A stretch of DNA of 64,000 nucleotides from UBA7803 sp040219935 (GCA_040219935.1 JAVJUA010000080.1:1-64000), one strand, 5' to 3'; counted from the first letter of the stretch, positions 8,261 to 17,772 are shown. Program-made: numbers and translations. The notes: generated by a model not told the origin, from the letters alone.

Positions 8261-9105
8261 CGGTCCGCGCCGCCCGGCGTCGGCCCGGTGGCCACCGGCG
8301 TGTCGTCGCGATTGCCCCACTCCGCCCAGGAGCCGTCGTAGGCGCGAATGTCGGGAAAGTCCAGCAGCCGGCCCACCAGGTAGGACAGCCCGGAGCGGTG
8401 ATGGCTCTGACAGTGGGTGATCACCCGCCGTTCGGGAACGATGCCGTGGCGGGCCAGCAGGCCGCGCACGTCCACCTGCAGGCGTAGCTGCCGGGCCGGA
8501 TCCTTCAGCGCCTGCCAGTCGAGGTGGATGGCGCCGGGCACGTGGCCGGCGCGCCGTGAGCCGCTCTTCTCGCCCCGGTACTCCTCCGCCGAGCGCACGT
8601 CCCAGACGAGCGCGGCGGGATCGTCGATGGCGGCGCGGACGTCGTCCAGGGTGGCGACGGGCTCGTGGCGCAGTGTGATCGGCGGTGCCGGCTCGGCCGC
8701 GCCGTCGTCTGCGCCATCGTCTGCACCATGAAGCAGGGGCTGCCCGGCGTGGTGCCAGGCATGCAGGCCGCCGTCGAGATACGACCAGCGGTCGTGGCCG
8801 ATCACGTCGAGCGTCCAGGCGAAGCGGCCGGCCCAGCCGCCGCCCTCGTCGTCGTAGATCACCACGTGCCGGTCGGGGCGCCAGCCGATGCGCGCCAGCA
8901 CGGCCTGGATCTGGGCCGGCGGCGGCAGCCGGCCCGGCGCCGGTGGCTGACCGCTGACCAGCCAGCTCGGCACCACCAGCCGCGCGCCGGGCACGTGCGC
9001 CTCGGCGAACCGGGCGGGGTCGCCCACGTCCACCAGCAGCAGGTCGTCATGGTCGGCCGCGGTGAAGGTCGCGGGGTCCAGCAGGCGCGGCACGGTTTCG
9101 GGCAC
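8257..9105 (-). CDS. rhdA: thiosulfate sulfurtransferase (RhdA-type rhodanese)
   Basis: 282 aa, two tandem rhodanese domains. The N-terminal domain is inactive; the C-terminal domain carries the active-site loop CQSHHRSG, with Cys as the persulfide carrier. The loop is nearly the CQTHHR loop that distinguishes Azotobacter/Pseudomonas RhdA from the CRKGVT loop of classical rhodanese. GTG start at 9105. An Asp/Gly/Ala repeat (GADDGADDGAAEP) lies in the linker between domains. It heads the rhdA-psd pair and is divergent from orn. Confidence 0.9.
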   Translation of the reverse strand: MPETVPRLLDPATFTAADHDDLLLVDVGDPARFAEAHVPGARLVVPSWLVSGQPPAPGRLPPPAQIQAVLARIGWRPDRHVVIYDDEGGGWAGRFAWTLDVIGHDRWSYLDGGLHAWHHAGQPLLHGADDGADDGAAEPAPPITLRHEPVATLDDVRAAIDDPAALVWDVRSAEEYRGEKSGSRRAGHVPGAIHLDWQALKDPARQLRLQVDVRGLLARHGIVPERRVITHCQSHHRSGLSYLVGRLLDFPDIRAYDGSWAEWGNRDDTPVATGPTPGGADR

Positions 9106-9175
9106 GATCGCTTTCCGGCAGGGTCGATAGTGGGTAGTTTACGGGTTCGCGGGCCCATTACGACGGGAGGTATGA

Positions 9176-9727
9176 GTGGCGGCGCATCTGGTGTGGATGG
9201 ATCTCGAGATGACGGGGCTCGATCCCGAGCGCGAGCGCATCATCGAGATCGCCACCATCGTCACCGACGATCAGCTCGAGGTGGTGGCCGAGGGTCCGGT
9301 GCTGGCGGTGCGCCAGCCCGAGTCGCTGCTGGCCGCCATGGACGACTGGAATCAGCGCCAGCACGGTGGCAGCGGCCTGCTCGACCGGGTCCGCCGCGAG
9401 GGCGTCAGCGAGCGGGAGGCGGAGGCCATCACCCTGGCCTTTCTGGAGCAGCACGTCGAGAAGAAGCGTTCGCCCCTGTGCGGCAACACCATCTGGCAGG
9501 ATCGCCGCTTTCTGACCCGCTACATGCCGGCCCTGGAAGAGTTCCTGCACTACCGCATGGTCGACGTCAGCAGCCTGAAGGAGCTGGCGGCGCGCTGGCG
9601 ACCGGATCTGGCGGCCGGATTCAGCAAGACCAATGCCCACACCGCCCTCGCCGACGTCCGCGAGTCCATCGCCGAGCTGCGCTACTACCGCGAGCACTTC
9701 ATCAAGACGGAGGCCGACAACGCATGA
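9176..9727 (+). CDS. orn: oligoribonuclease
   Basis: 183 aa DEDDh 3'-5' exoribonuclease that degrades 2-5-nt RNAs, including pGpG from c-di-GMP breakdown. Exo I is WMDLEMTGLDPE and the catalytic His lies in HTALADVRESI. GTG start at 9176, with GGGAGG five bases upstream. The stop overlaps the ATG of the flavin reductase gene. Its pGpG role fits the c-di-GMP genes elsewhere in the window, but orn is also a conserved housekeeping gene here. Confidence 0.96.
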   Translation: MAAHLVWMDLEMTGLDPERERIIEIATIVTDDQLEVVAEGPVLAVRQPESLLAAMDDWNQRQHGGSGLLDRVRREGVSEREAEAITLAFLEQHVEKKRSPLCGNTIWQDRRFLTRYMPALEEFLHYRMVDVSSLKELAARWRPDLAAGFSKTNAHTALADVRESIAELRYYREHFIKTEADNA

Positions 9728-10290
9728 CGACGCTTCTCGGAATCGCCGGCAGCCTGCGGCGTCGCTCCTACAACCGCGCCCTGCTCGAGGCGGCGGCGAC
9801 GCTGATGCCCGATGGCGCGCGCCTGGAGGTGGCCGGCATCGACGGCATTCCCCTCTACGACGGCGATGCCGAAGCCGCCGACGGCGTTCCGGCCGCGGTG
9901 GCGGCGCTGAAGGCGCGCCTGGCAGCCGCTGACGGCCTGCTGCTGGCGACGCCGGAGTACAACAACGGCATTCCCGGCGCCTTCAAGAACGCCGTGGACT
10001 GGCTGTCGCGGCCGCCGGACGACGTCGCCCGGCTGTTCGCCGGCCGTCCCGTGGCCGTGATCGGCGCTACGCCGGGCGGCATGGGCACGGTGCTGGCGCA
10101 GGACGCCTGGCTGCCGGTGCTGCGGGCGTTGAAGACCCGCCCCTGGTACGAAGGCCGGCTCATGGTCTCCGGCGTGCAGCGCCGCTTCGACGACGAAGGC
10201 CGCTTGACCGACGACGACCTGCGCGAGTCCCTCAGCCGCTTCCTGACGGGTTTCGTCGGGTTCGTGCGCGGCGCTCGCGCAGCCGACTGA
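9724..10290 (+). CDS. NADPH-dependent FMN reductase family protein
   Basis: 188 aa flavodoxin-like quinone/chromate/azo reductase of the ChrR/YieF/SsuE superfamily. GSLRRRSYNRAL is the FMN-phosphate-binding loop, and PEYNNGIPGAFKNAVDW and GGMG are further FMN contacts. The physiological substrate cannot be told from sequence. It is coupled to orn by an ATGA overlap. Its last 59 bp overlap the convergent queG gene, an unusually long tail-to-tail overlap. Confidence 0.88.
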   Translation: MTTLLGIAGSLRRRSYNRALLEAAATLMPDGARLEVAGIDGIPLYDGDAEAADGVPAAVAALKARLAAADGLLLATPEYNNGIPGAFKNAVDWLSRPPDDVARLFAGRPVAVIGATPGGMGTVLAQDAWLPVLRALKTRPWYEGRLMVSGVQRRFDDEGRLTDDDLRESLSRFLTGFVGFVRGARAAD

Positions 10291-11353
10291 TCGCCCACTC
10301 GACGTGCTCGCGCACCAGCGGCGACGGGTCGGTGCGGGCGCCCTCCAGAGCCGCCAGCGCCGCGTCGCTGGCCGGGCCGTTGCCGATGGCGACCGCCAGG
10401 TTGCGCCGCCACTGGGCGTAGCTGGCGCGGCGGATGGCCGAACCCTCGGTGCGTTGCTGGAACTCGGCCTCGCTCCAGGCGAACAGCGCCAGCAGGTCGG
10501 CGGCATCCAGCCCATGGCGCGGACGGAAGTCGGTTTCGGTCGAATGCCGCGCGTGGCGGTTCCACGGGCAGTAGATCTGGCAGTCGTCGCAGCCGAACAC
10601 GCGGTTGCCCATGAGCGGCCGCAGCGCTTCGGGAATGCTGCCCCGATGCTCGATGGTGAGGTAGGAGATGCAGCGTCGGGCGTCCAGACGCCGCGGGCCG
10701 ACGATGGCCCGGGTGGGGCAGACGGTCATGCAGGCCTGGCACTTGCCGCAGTGGTCCTGCTGGGCCGGCTCGTCCACCGGCAGCGGCAGGTTGGTGTAGA
10801 TCTCGCCGAGGAAGAACCAGGAGCCGGCGTCGCGGTCGAGCAGCAGCGTGTGCTTGCCGATCCAGCCGAGCCCGGCCTTGGCCGCCAGCGCCTTCTCGAG
10901 CACGGGTGCGGAATCGGTAAACGCCCGGTAGCGGGCGCCCTGCTCGAGGCCGTCGCAGCCGCGGGCGGCGTCGTCGATGCGGCGCGCCAGCGTGGCCAGC
11001 CGCCGCCGCACCACCTTGTGATAGTCGCGCCCCAGCGCATAGCGTGATACGTAGGCGCGGCTGGCATCGTCGAGCACGCGAACCGGGTCGGACCCCTCCG
11101 GCAGGTAGTCGAGCCGGGCGCTGATGACGCGGCAGGTTTCGGGTTCCAGCAGCGCCGGGTCGAGGCGGCGCTCGACGTGCTCGGCCATGTAGCCCATCTC
11201 GCCGTGGAAGCCGTCGGCCAGCCACTGCCGCACCTTGTCCTTGTAGGCCGACAGGTCGGTGTCGGTGATGCCCACCTTCTGGAAGCCGAGTTCGCGCCCC
11301 CAGGTCTTGATGTCGCTGGCCAGAGCTTCGAGCAACGCGGGTGACCGTTCCAT
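10232..11353 (-). CDS. queG: epoxyqueuosine reductase QueG
   Basis: 373 aa. Reduces epoxyqueuosine to queuosine in the wobble position of GUN tRNAs, using cobalamin and two 4Fe-4S clusters. Eight Cys are visible: CGKCQACMTVCP supplies four, the Cys of RRCISYLT one, and CDDCQIYC three. The C-terminus has HEAT-like helices. ATG at 11353. The 30-bp divergent gap to nnr holds cAGTATAGTc, which could offer -10 elements in both directions. Confidence 0.95.
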   Translation of the reverse strand: MERSPALLEALASDIKTWGRELGFQKVGITDTDLSAYKDKVRQWLADGFHGEMGYMAEHVERRLDPALLEPETCRVISARLDYLPEGSDPVRVLDDASRAYVSRYALGRDYHKVVRRRLATLARRIDDAARGCDGLEQGARYRAFTDSAPVLEKALAAKAGLGWIGKHTLLLDRDAGSWFFLGEIYTNLPLPVDEPAQQDHCGKCQACMTVCPTRAIVGPRRLDARRCISYLTIEHRGSIPEALRPLMGNRVFGCDDCQIYCPWNRHARHSTETDFRPRHGLDAADLLALFAWSEAEFQQRTEGSAIRRASYAQWRRNLAVAIGNGPASDAALAALEGARTDPSPLVREHVEWAISRLRERRARTRRNPSGSG

Positions 11354-11383
11354 TCCGGACAGGGTGGCGCCAGTATAGTCCCC

Positions 11384-12904
11384 ATGACCCTGCCACTGCG
11401 TTCCACCATCGAGCTCTACACCGCCGCGCAATGCCGCGACCTGGACCGCCGCGCCATGGCCGCGCTCGGCGTCACGGGCTTCGAGCTCATGCAGCGGGCA
11501 GGGTCCGCCGCCTTCGAGACGCTGCTGCAGCGTTGGCCGCGGGCGCGCCGCCTGGCCGTGGTCTGCGGCAAGGGCAACAACGCCGGCGACGGCTACGTGA
11601 TCGCCGGCATCGCCCGTCGGCTCGGGTTGTCGGTGCGGCTGCTGCAGGTGGGTGAGGCGGCCGCGCTCGGCGGCGACGCCGCGCGCGCCCGCGACTGGGC
11701 CGCCGAGTGCGGCGTGGCGCCGGAGAGCGCCGCTGCCGTGCCGGCCGACGCCGACGTGGTGGTGGATGCGCTGCTCGGTACCGGCCTGCGGGGCGGCTTG
11801 TCCGGCGACTTCGCCGCGGCGGCGGCGGCCATCAATGGCAGTGGCCGGCCGGTGCTGGCCGTGGATGTGCCCTCCGGCGTGCACGTCGATACCGGGTCGG
11901 CTGCCGAGGGCGCCGTGCGGGCCGCGGTCACGGTCACCTTCATCGGCCGCAAGCTGGGCCTGCACACGGGTGCCGGGCTCGACCACGCGGGAGAGGTGAT
12001 CTACCGCGATCTCGGGGTGCCGGAAGCGGTGTTTCGCGAGCTGCCCGGCTGCCCCTGGTGGCGCTACGAGGCGCTGCCGGATGCCTATCGGGTGCCGCCT
12101 CGGGGGCGCAACGCCTACAAGCACGCGCTCGGTCACGTGGTGGTGGTCGGCGGCGATCACGACATGGGCGGCGCCGTGATCATGGCCGGTGAGGCGGCGC
12201 TGCGCTGCGGCGCCGGCATGGTCAGCATCATCACCCGTGCCGGGCATCGTCCGGCGCTGCTGGCACGGCGGCCGGAGCTGATGGTGGCGGATGCGGACGA
12301 CGATGAGGCCGTGGCCGACCGTCTGGGACGCGCGACCTGCATCGTCGCCGGCCCCGGACTCGGCCGCACCGAATGGGGCAGCCTGCTGCTGGCGACGGCG
12401 CTGTCGCGGCCGGTGCCCACGGTGCTGGATGCCGACGGCCTGACGGTGCTGGCTCGCGACGGCCTGCAGGCGGCCGGGCCGCTGCTGGTGACGCCCCATG
12501 CGGGCGAGGCGGCGCGCCTGCTCGGCTGCGACGCCGCCACGGTGCAGGGCGATCGTCCGGCGGCCGCGCTGGCGCTGGCGCGCCAGGTGGCGGGGGTGGC
12601 GGTGCTGAAGGGGGCCGGTTCCGTGATCGCAGCGGCCACCGGCGACGCCGAGGCTGCGCTGCTGGGCGTCTGCGCGCACGGTAATCCGGGCATGGCCTCC
12701 GCCGGTATGGGCGACGTTCAGAGCGGCATCATCGGCGGCCTGCTGGCGCAGGGGCTGACGCCGGCAGGCGCCGCCGTGGCCGGCACCTGCCTGCACGCGC
12801 TGGCCGCCGACCGTGCCGTGCAGCGGCTCGGCCAGCGCAGCCTGCTGGCCACCGACCTGCTGGACGCCATGGTGGCGGTGCTGGCTGCGGAGCGGCCGGC
12901 GTGA
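11384..12904 (+). CDS. nnr: bifunctional NAD(P)HX epimerase/dehydratase
   Basis: 506 aa. Repairs hydrated NADH and NADPH. Residues about 1-215 form the NnrE epimerase domain (GKGNNAGDGYV loop). Residues about 225-500 form the ADP-dependent dehydratase NnrD (GNPGMASAGMGDV near the C-terminus; DADGLT). The fusion is the usual bacterial arrangement. The stop overlaps the GTG of tsaE (GTGA). Confidence 0.95.
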   Translation: MTLPLRSTIELYTAAQCRDLDRRAMAALGVTGFELMQRAGSAAFETLLQRWPRARRLAVVCGKGNNAGDGYVIAGIARRLGLSVRLLQVGEAAALGGDAARARDWAAECGVAPESAAAVPADADVVVDALLGTGLRGGLSGDFAAAAAAINGSGRPVLAVDVPSGVHVDTGSAAEGAVRAAVTVTFIGRKLGLHTGAGLDHAGEVIYRDLGVPEAVFRELPGCPWWRYEALPDAYRVPPRGRNAYKHALGHVVVVGGDHDMGGAVIMAGEAALRCGAGMVSIITRAGHRPALLARRPELMVADADDDEAVADRLGRATCIVAGPGLGRTEWGSLLLATALSRPVPTVLDADGLTVLARDGLQAAGPLLVTPHAGEAARLLGCDAATVQGDRPAAALALARQVAGVAVLKGAGSVIAAATGDAEAALLGVCAHGNPGMASAGMGDVQSGIIGGLLAQGLTPAGAAVAGTCLHALAADRAVQRLGQRSLLATDLLDAMVAVLAAERPA

Positions 12905-13347
12905 GCGAGGCCCGGCCGCGGCGCGAGTCGCATTGGCTGGCCGACGAGGCGGCCACCCTGGCTGCCGGTGCCGCCCTCGCCGAGCGTCTCGGCGCCGCGC
13001 CCTCCGCCCTGGTGTGCCTGCACGGCGAGCTCGGCGCCGGCAAGACCACGCTGGTACGCGGCATGCTGCGCGGCCTTGGGCACGCCGGCTCGGTGAAGAG
13101 CCCGACCTACACCATCCTGGAACCTTACGAGATCTCAAATTGCGTGGTGTACCATTTTGATTTTTATCGTATTCTCGACCCCCAGGAGCTGGACTTCATC
13201 GGTCTGGACGAATTGCTGGAGCAGACCGCGCTGAAGCTGGTGGAATGGCCCGAGCAGGCGGCGGATCGGCTGCCGCCCGCCGACATGGACGTCTACCTCA
13301 GCGTGGAAGGAACGGGCAGGCGCCTTGAGATTCATTGGCATCGTTAG
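12901..13347 (+). CDS. tsaE: tRNA t6A biosynthesis ATPase TsaE
   Basis: 148 aa P-loop protein that acts with TsaB and TsaD in threonylcarbamoyl-adenosine formation at A37. Walker A is GELGAGKTTLV; SPTYTILEPYE and HFDFYRI are conserved family motifs; LVEWPEQA lies near the C-terminus. GTG start overlapping the nnr stop. It also overlaps the next gene by 23 bp. TsaB and TsaD are not in the window. The stretch 13130-13175 is locally A+T-richer than its surroundings. Confidence 0.95.
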   Translation: MSEARPRRESHWLADEAATLAAGAALAERLGAAPSALVCLHGELGAGKTTLVRGMLRGLGHAGSVKSPTYTILEPYEISNCVVYHFDFYRILDPQELDFIGLDELLEQTALKLVEWPEQAADRLPPADMDVYLSVEGTGRRLEIHWHR

Positions 13348-14641
13348 TCTGTTGCTGATGGCTGCAGCCGCGGCCCCGGTTGCCGTGGCGGCGCCGCTGC
13401 ACATCGACGACGTGCGCCTGCACGAAGCGCCCGACTACACCCGGGTGGTGTTCGATACCTCCGGGCCGGTGCGCTACGAGATGTTCACCCTGGACAATCC
13501 CCATCGCGTGGTGATCGACGTCCATGGCGCCCGCGGCCGGCCCGGCTTCGACCCGGCAACGGTGCGTACCGGCAGCCGGGTCTCGGCGGTGCGGGCTGCG
13601 CCGCGCGGCGACAGCTATCGCATCGTCATCGACCTGACCGGGCCGGCGCGTGCCGAGAGCTTCAGCCTCGCGCCCGTGGCGCCCTACGGACACCGGCTGG
13701 TGCTGGACCTGCACTCCGGCGAGCGGGCGCGGCCGCCGGCGCGGGTGCCGCGTTCGGAGGAACGCCGCGACGTGGTGATCGCCATCGACGCCGGCCACGG
13801 CGGCGAAGACCCGGGCGCCATCGGGCCGGATCGCATCTACGAAAAGAAGGTGGTCATGGACATCGCCCGGCGGCTGGCCAAGCACGTCGATGCCATGCCC
13901 GGCTACCGGGCCGTGCTGGTGCGCACCGGCGACTACTACATCTCGTTGCGGCAGCGGGTGCAGATCGCCAGAGACCATCGCGCCGACCTCTTCGTATCGG
14001 TGCACGCCGATGCCTTCAAGAGCGCGTCGGTGCATGGCGCGTCGGTCTACACGCTGTCGGAGCGGGGGGCCACCAGCGAGACCGCGCGCTGGCTGGCGGA
14101 GAAGGAAAATCGCTCCGACCTGATCGGCGGCGTCGGCGCGGTGTCGCTGGGCGACAAGGACGACATCCTCGCGCACGTGCTGCTCGACCTGTCCATGGAT
14201 GCCAACCGCTCCGCCAGCATCGACGCGGGCGCCAGCCTGCTGCGGGCGCTGGGCGGGGTCACCCGGGTGCACAAGCGCAGCGTCGAGCAGGCCGGCTTTG
14301 CGGTGCTGAAGGCGCCAGACGTACCGTCGGTGCTGGTGGAGACCGGCTACATCTCCAACCCGGCGGAGGCCCGCCGGCTGAACACGGCCGACCATCAGGA
14401 GCGCATCGCCCGCGCGCTGGCCGCCGGCATTCGCGATCACATGCAGGTGCATGCGCCGGTGGGCACGCTGGTGGCCTGGCAGCGGGACCAGGGCGAGCGG
14501 CGCCACACCATCGAGCGGGGCGACACCCTGTCGGCCATCGCCGTACGCTACGGCATCAGCACCGAGCGGCTGCGGGACGCGAATGGGCTGCGCACCGACA
14601 ACATCCGGGTCGGCCAGACCATCGTCATCCCGGCCGGTTGA
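13325..14641 (+). CDS. amiB: N-acetylmuramoyl-L-alanine amidase (AmiB-like, with LysM)
   Basis: 438 aa secreted zinc amidase that splits septal peptidoglycan. A signal peptide (about 1-22), an AMIN septal-targeting domain (about 25-130), an Amidase_3 catalytic domain (about 150-375) and a C-terminal LysM (about 393-437, HTIERGDTLSAIAVRYGIS) are visible. Zinc and catalytic motifs: DAGHGGEDPGA, SVHADAF, and ETGYISN with the catalytic Glu. The start is taken as TTG at 13325, giving MRFIGIVSLLLMAAAAA. The LysM-containing form matches PA4947. Confidence 0.93.
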   Translation: MRFIGIVSLLLMAAAAAPVAVAAPLHIDDVRLHEAPDYTRVVFDTSGPVRYEMFTLDNPHRVVIDVHGARGRPGFDPATVRTGSRVSAVRAAPRGDSYRIVIDLTGPARAESFSLAPVAPYGHRLVLDLHSGERARPPARVPRSEERRDVVIAIDAGHGGEDPGAIGPDRIYEKKVVMDIARRLAKHVDAMPGYRAVLVRTGDYYISLRQRVQIARDHRADLFVSVHADAFKSASVHGASVYTLSERGATSETARWLAEKENRSDLIGGVGAVSLGDKDDILAHVLLDLSMDANRSASIDAGASLLRALGGVTRVHKRSVEQAGFAVLKAPDVPSVLVETGYISNPAEARRLNTADHQERIARALAAGIRDHMQVHAPVGTLVAWQRDQGERRHTIERGDTLSAIAVRYGISTERLRDANGLRTDNIRVGQTIVIPAG

Positions 14642-14679
14642 GCGCCGCGGCCGCGGCGGGTGGAGTACACTGGCGCCCC

Positions 14680-16473
14680 ATGAGTCGGCGCATTCAACCG
14701 CTGGGCAGCCTGGTCGCCAATCAGATCGCCGCCGGTGAGGTGGTGGAGCGTCCGGCGTCCCTGGTCAAGGAGCTGGTGGAGAACAGCCTCGACGCCGGCG
14801 CGCGCCGCATCGTCGTGACCACCGAACTCGGCGGCCTGAAGCGGCTGCGGGTGGTGGACGACGGCGACGGCATCCATCCGGACGACCTGCCTCTGGCGGT
14901 AGCCCCCCACGCCACGAGCAAGATCCGCACCGCCGACGATCTGCTCGGGGTCGGCACCCTGGGCTTTCGCGGCGAGGCCTTGGCCAGCATCGCCGCCGTG
15001 GCCCGGCTGCGCATCACCTCCCGCAGCGCCGAGACCGGCACGGCACATGCCATCGAGGTGGCCGGCGGCGAGCAGACGGCGCTGGAGCCGGCGGCGCACC
15101 CCCGCGGCACCACCGTGGAGGTGGCAGACCTGTTCTTCAACACGCCGGCGCGGCGTAAGTTCCTGAAGACCGAGCGTACCGAGCAGAACCACGTCGACCT
15201 GGTGGTCCGGCGCGCCGCCCTCGGCCGCTTCGACGTCGCCTTCGAGCTGGCCCAGGATGGGCGCGACGGCGTGGTGCTGCCGGCCGGGCGGGTGGAGGAG
15301 CGGCTGGGCCGGATCCTGTCCGCCGACTTCGTGGCGCGCAGCGTGGCCCTGGACGAGAGCCGCGGCGACATGCGCCTGCACGGCTGGGTGGGCCTGCCGA
15401 CCCTGTCCCGCAGCCAGACCGATCAGCAGTACTTCTTCGTCAACGGCCGCGTGGTGCGCGACAAGCTGGTCGCGCACGCGGTGCGCCAGGCGTACCACGA
15501 CGTCATGTTCCACGGCCGCCAGCCGGTGTTCGTGCTCTACCTGTCGCTGCCTCCGGACCGGGTCGACGTCAACGTCCACCCCACCAAGCACGAGGTGCGC
15601 TTCCGCGACGCACGGGCCGTGCACGACTTCGTGTTCGGCACCCTCAACCGGGTGCTGCGGGGGGTGCGGCCGGCGTCGCCGTCGGCAGACGCGCTGGCGG
15701 GCGCAGCGGCCGCGGGCGGCGCGGCCGGCGGCTGGGGTGTCGGCCCGGCGCCGCAGCGGCGCCTCGACTGGGGGACGGCCGCGGGCGCCGGCGGATCCAG
15801 CGTCACCGCGCTGCTGGCCGAGGCGTCGGCCTCGATTCCGGCGCCTGCCGGTGCGTCAGCGCCCACCGCCGCGGTGGCCGAGGACGGCTTCCCGCCGCTG
15901 GGCTACGCCCTGGCGCAGCTGCACGGCGTCTACATCCTGGCCCAGAATCGGGACGGGCTGGTGGTGGTCGACATGCACGCCGCCCACGAGCGCATCACCT
16001 ACGAACGGCTCAAGGCGCAGCGGGGTGGTCAGAGCGTGCCGCGGCAGCGGCTGCTGGTGCCGCAGGTGGTGTCGGTGTCAGAGACCGAAGCCGAGCTGGC
16101 CGAGACCCTGACCGACGAGCTGGCCGAGTTCGGCCTGGTGGTCGATCGCAGCGGCCCGGGGAGCATCACCGTGCGCGAGGTGCCGGCGCTGCTGGCGAAC
16201 GCCGACGTCGGCGGCCTGGCCCGCGACGTGCTGGCCGACTGCGCCGAACATGGCGGCAGCCGGCGGCTGGCCGAGCGCCAGGAGACCCTGCTGGCGACCA
16301 TGGCCTGCCACGGTTCGGTGCGCGCCCACCGGGCGCTCAGCATTGCCGAGATGAACGCGCTGCTGCGCGACATGGAACGCACGGACAACGCCGGCCAGTG
16401 CAACCATGGCCGGCCCACCTTCGTGGTGCAGACCATGGCCGACCTCGACGCCGTGTTCCTGCGTGGCCAGTGA
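14680..16473 (+). CDS. mutL: DNA mismatch repair protein MutL
   Basis: 597 aa. The GHKL ATPase domain is N-terminal: IAAGEVVERPASLVKELVEN, DDGDGI, and GFRGEALASI. A low-complexity Ala/Gly linker spans about residues 330-400. The C-terminal dimerisation domain carries DMHAAHERITYE, which fits the DQHA(X)2E(X)4E endonuclease signature with Met for Gln. A nickase-type MutL, as in Pseudomonas and unlike E. coli, is therefore likely. ATG at 14680, 38 bp after amiB. Confidence 0.95.
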   Translation: MSRRIQPLGSLVANQIAAGEVVERPASLVKELVENSLDAGARRIVVTTELGGLKRLRVVDDGDGIHPDDLPLAVAPHATSKIRTADDLLGVGTLGFRGEALASIAAVARLRITSRSAETGTAHAIEVAGGEQTALEPAAHPRGTTVEVADLFFNTPARRKFLKTERTEQNHVDLVVRRAALGRFDVAFELAQDGRDGVVLPAGRVEERLGRILSADFVARSVALDESRGDMRLHGWVGLPTLSRSQTDQQYFFVNGRVVRDKLVAHAVRQAYHDVMFHGRQPVFVLYLSLPPDRVDVNVHPTKHEVRFRDARAVHDFVFGTLNRVLRGVRPASPSADALAGAAAAGGAAGGWGVGPAPQRRLDWGTAAGAGGSSVTALLAEASASIPAPAGASAPTAAVAEDGFPPLGYALAQLHGVYILAQNRDGLVVVDMHAAHERITYERLKAQRGGQSVPRQRLLVPQVVSVSETEAELAETLTDELAEFGLVVDRSGPGSITVREVPALLANADVGGLARDVLADCAEHGGSRRLAERQETLLATMACHGSVRAHRALSIAEMNALLRDMERTDNAGQCNHGRPTFVVQTMADLDAVFLRGQ

Positions 16474-16480
16474 CGGTGCC

Positions 16481-17434
16481 GTGACCGGCGAGCGGCCGAC
16501 GGTGCTGGTGTTGACCGGCCCCACCGCCACCGGCAAGACCGACGTCGCGTTGGCCCTGGCCGAGCAGGCGCCCGTGGCCCTGATCAGCATGGATTCGGCC
16601 CAGGTGTACCGCGGCATGGACATCGGCACCGCCAAGCCCTCCGCGGCGCTGCGGGCGCGCTTTCCCCATGCGCTGGTCGACATCCGGGATCCGGCTCAGG
16701 CCTACTCCGCCGCCGACTTCGTCGCCGACGCGGACCGGGAGGCCCGGCGGGCGCTGGACGCCGGGCGCACGCCGCTGCTGGTGGGCGGCACCATGCTCTA
16801 CCTGCGTGCCTTCCGGGAGGGTCTCGCCCGGCTGCCGCCGGCGTCGCCGGAGGTTCGGGCCGAGATCGGCGCCCGCGCGCAGCGCCTGGGCTGGCCGGCG
16901 CTGCATGCCGAGCTGGCCCGCCTGGACCCGGAGGCGGCCGCCGGCATCCATCCGAACAATCGCACCCGCGTCCAGCGGGCGTTGGAGGTGATCCGGGTCA
17001 CCGGTGAGCCTATGAGCCAGGTGTGGCGCCGGCAGGGCGGCCTGGGTGCCGCCGAGCGGCTGGGGGTGCGGCTGGTGGAGGTGGCCATCGTCCCCGACCG
17101 CCGCGAGGCGCTGCACGCACGCATCGAGGCTCGGTTCCGGGCCATGCTGGCGGCCGGCCTGGTGGCGGAGGTGGCGGCGCTGCGCGGGCGCGGCGACCTC
17201 GATCCCGAGTTGCCCAGCATGCGTGCCGTGGGCTACCGACAGGCCTGGTCGTACCTGGACGGCGACGGCGACCTGGAGACCCTGGCGGCGCGCGGCGCCG
17301 CCGCCACCCGGCAGCTCGCCAAGCGCCAGCTCACCTGGCTGCGCAGCTTCGCCGGCGTCACGTCCCTACGCTGGGGCCCGGCAGCCGCACTGGCGCGCTG
17401 TGTGGCGGCCCGGGCCCAGCTTGAATTCTGCTGA
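16481..17434 (+). CDS. miaA: tRNA dimethylallyltransferase MiaA
   Basis: About 317 aa. Isopentenylates A37 of UNN-reading tRNAs. Walker A is GPTATGKTDVA; SMDSAQVYRGMDIGTAKP is the conserved substrate-binding region. A second GTG at 16463, overlapping mutL by 11 bp, is an equally possible start (323 aa). Followed by hfq, the order known from E. coli and Pseudomonas. Confidence 0.95.
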   Translation: MTGERPTVLVLTGPTATGKTDVALALAEQAPVALISMDSAQVYRGMDIGTAKPSAALRARFPHALVDIRDPAQAYSAADFVADADREARRALDAGRTPLLVGGTMLYLRAFREGLARLPPASPEVRAEIGARAQRLGWPALHAELARLDPEAAAGIHPNNRTRVQRALEVIRVTGEPMSQVWRRQGGLGAAERLGVRLVEVAIVPDRREALHARIEARFRAMLAAGLVAEVAALRGRGDLDPELPSMRAVGYRQAWSYLDGDGDLETLAARGAAATRQLAKRQLTWLRSFAGVTSLRWGPAAALARCVAARAQLEFC

Positions 17435-17523
17435 CACGAGGCCCATATTGAGTTCGCATAACAACAAGGCGCCGGTCAGCCGTGCCTCGCGCATGGCGCT
17501 GCCCGCATGCCAAGGAGACCGCC

Positions 17524-17772
17524 ATGTCGAAAGGGCATTCGCTACAAGACCCTTATCTGAATACGTTGAGAAAAGAACGGATTCCGGTGTCCATATATCT
17601 GGTGAACGGCATCAAGCTGCAGGGGCAGATCGAGTCGTTCGACCAGTTCGTGGTTCTGCTGCGGAACTCGGTGAGCCAGATGGTCTACAAACATGCCATT
17701 TCCACCGTGGTGCCGTCTCGGAACGTGAAGCTGTCGCCTCCGACCAATTCGGACGAGACACCTGAAAACTGA
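17524..17772 (+). CDS. hfq: RNA chaperone Hfq
   Basis: 82 aa. The Sm1 motif covers about residues 15-45 (QDPYLNTLRKERIPVSIYL, FDQFVVLL) and the Sm2 motif is YKHAISTVVP. It pairs small RNAs with mRNAs as a hexamer. The C-terminal tail is short. AAGGAG is well placed before the ATG at 17524. It lies between miaA and hflX as in most gammaproteobacteria. Confidence 0.98.
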   Translation: MSKGHSLQDPYLNTLRKERIPVSIYLVNGIKLQGQIESFDQFVVLLRNSVSQMVYKHAISTVVPSRNVKLSPPTNSDETPEN

